From contig SZXX01000043.1 in NCBI GenBank assembly GCA_005843825.1, forward strand, positions 62,001-126,000: a stretch of 64,000 nucleotides of DNA. The letters run 5' to 3'. Position 1 is the first letter of the stretch, and every line of letters begins with the position of its first letter. Origin of the DNA: Chlorobium sp. Its GTDB lineage: Bacteria; Bacteroidota; Chlorobiia; Chlorobiales; Chlorobiaceae. The notes under the pieces were generated by a model that saw nothing but the letters and a program-made list of their open reading frames with translations, was not told the origin of the DNA and did not search any database. Below, one piece after another: positions 63,930 to 64,000 of this stretch. Made by a program: the position numbers and the translations under genes.

Positions 63930-64000
63930 CAAGATTTTGTCAGTAGGCAGCGATGAAAGATAGTGCTTAGTACTGAGAAAGAAAAAGGAGTGGGGTTATT

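Overview
The window is a 64 kb surface-glycan locus (O-antigen, capsule or S-layer glycan type). Essentially every gene lies on the minus strand, so transcription runs from right to left. No rRNA, tRNA, CRISPR array or phage gene is visible. The organism is a Gram-negative bacterium. Short tandem heptamers of the TGAGTGC type, middling GC with AT-rich patches, and numerous B12-type radical SAM proteins suggest a green sulfur bacterium (Chlorobium/Pelodictyon relatives). That assignment is an inference from sequence character, not a database match.

In transcription order the layout is as follows. (1) 61994-47392: a tightly packed, largely translationally coupled run. It holds a SIS isomerase, two SPASM-type radical SAM proteins, an NAD-dependent epimerase, a HAD~kinase fusion, a two-piece and shortened transketolase, four methyltransferases, an RmlD-like reductase, an HldE-like protein with its two domains in reversed order, a sugar-1-phosphate nucleotidyltransferase and a TIGR04372-type glycosyltransferase. 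A PglK-like ABC exporter (62051-63853) lies just upstream. (2) 47180-34444: a heptose and amino-sugar module. It holds HddC-like and CBS~HddA-like proteins, a NeuB~TIM-barrel fusion, GmhA, an SpsF-like transferase, a DegT aminotransferase, a TIM-barrel isomerase, a Gfo/Idh oxidoreductase, an SDR, a GNAT~acyl-carrier-protein fusion and an adenylating ligase. (3) 34203-21118: assembly and decoration genes. These are an OafA-like acyltransferase, an LIC12162-like transferase, four glycosyltransferases, two methyltransferases, an asparagine-synthase-type amidotransferase and an EpsG-like polymerase. The 28-35 kb part is conspicuously AT-rich. (4) 20923-12828: a nonulosonate-like module. It holds a KdnB-like oxidase, a NeuA-like~PseG/SpsG fusion, SpsF, NeuB, a DUF4910 aminopeptidase-like protein and a FemAB/GNAT acyltransferase. 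(5) 12698-1: four radical SAM proteins (three with B12-type N-termini), a decayed second kdnB copy, an LIC12162-family transferase, a D-2-hydroxyacid dehydrogenase, an epimerase, an FkbM methyltransferase and a HAD phosphatase that runs off the left edge.

Together these genes look able to make at least one heptose-type nucleotide sugar and one or two CMP-activated 2-keto acids (nonulosonate- or Kdo-like). They would then acylate, methylate, amidate and polymerise the product and flip it across the membrane. The first enzymes of the classical pseudaminic and legionaminic routes (PseB/LegB dehydratase, PseC) are not in the window. The parts least like described systems are the carrier-protein-tethered N-acylation pair (34444-36905), the truncated split transketolase with neighbouring radical SAM enzymes (54610-61994), and the number of fused enzymes. 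A heptanucleotide repeat inside a methyltransferase gene (53747-53777) could make that gene phase-variable.
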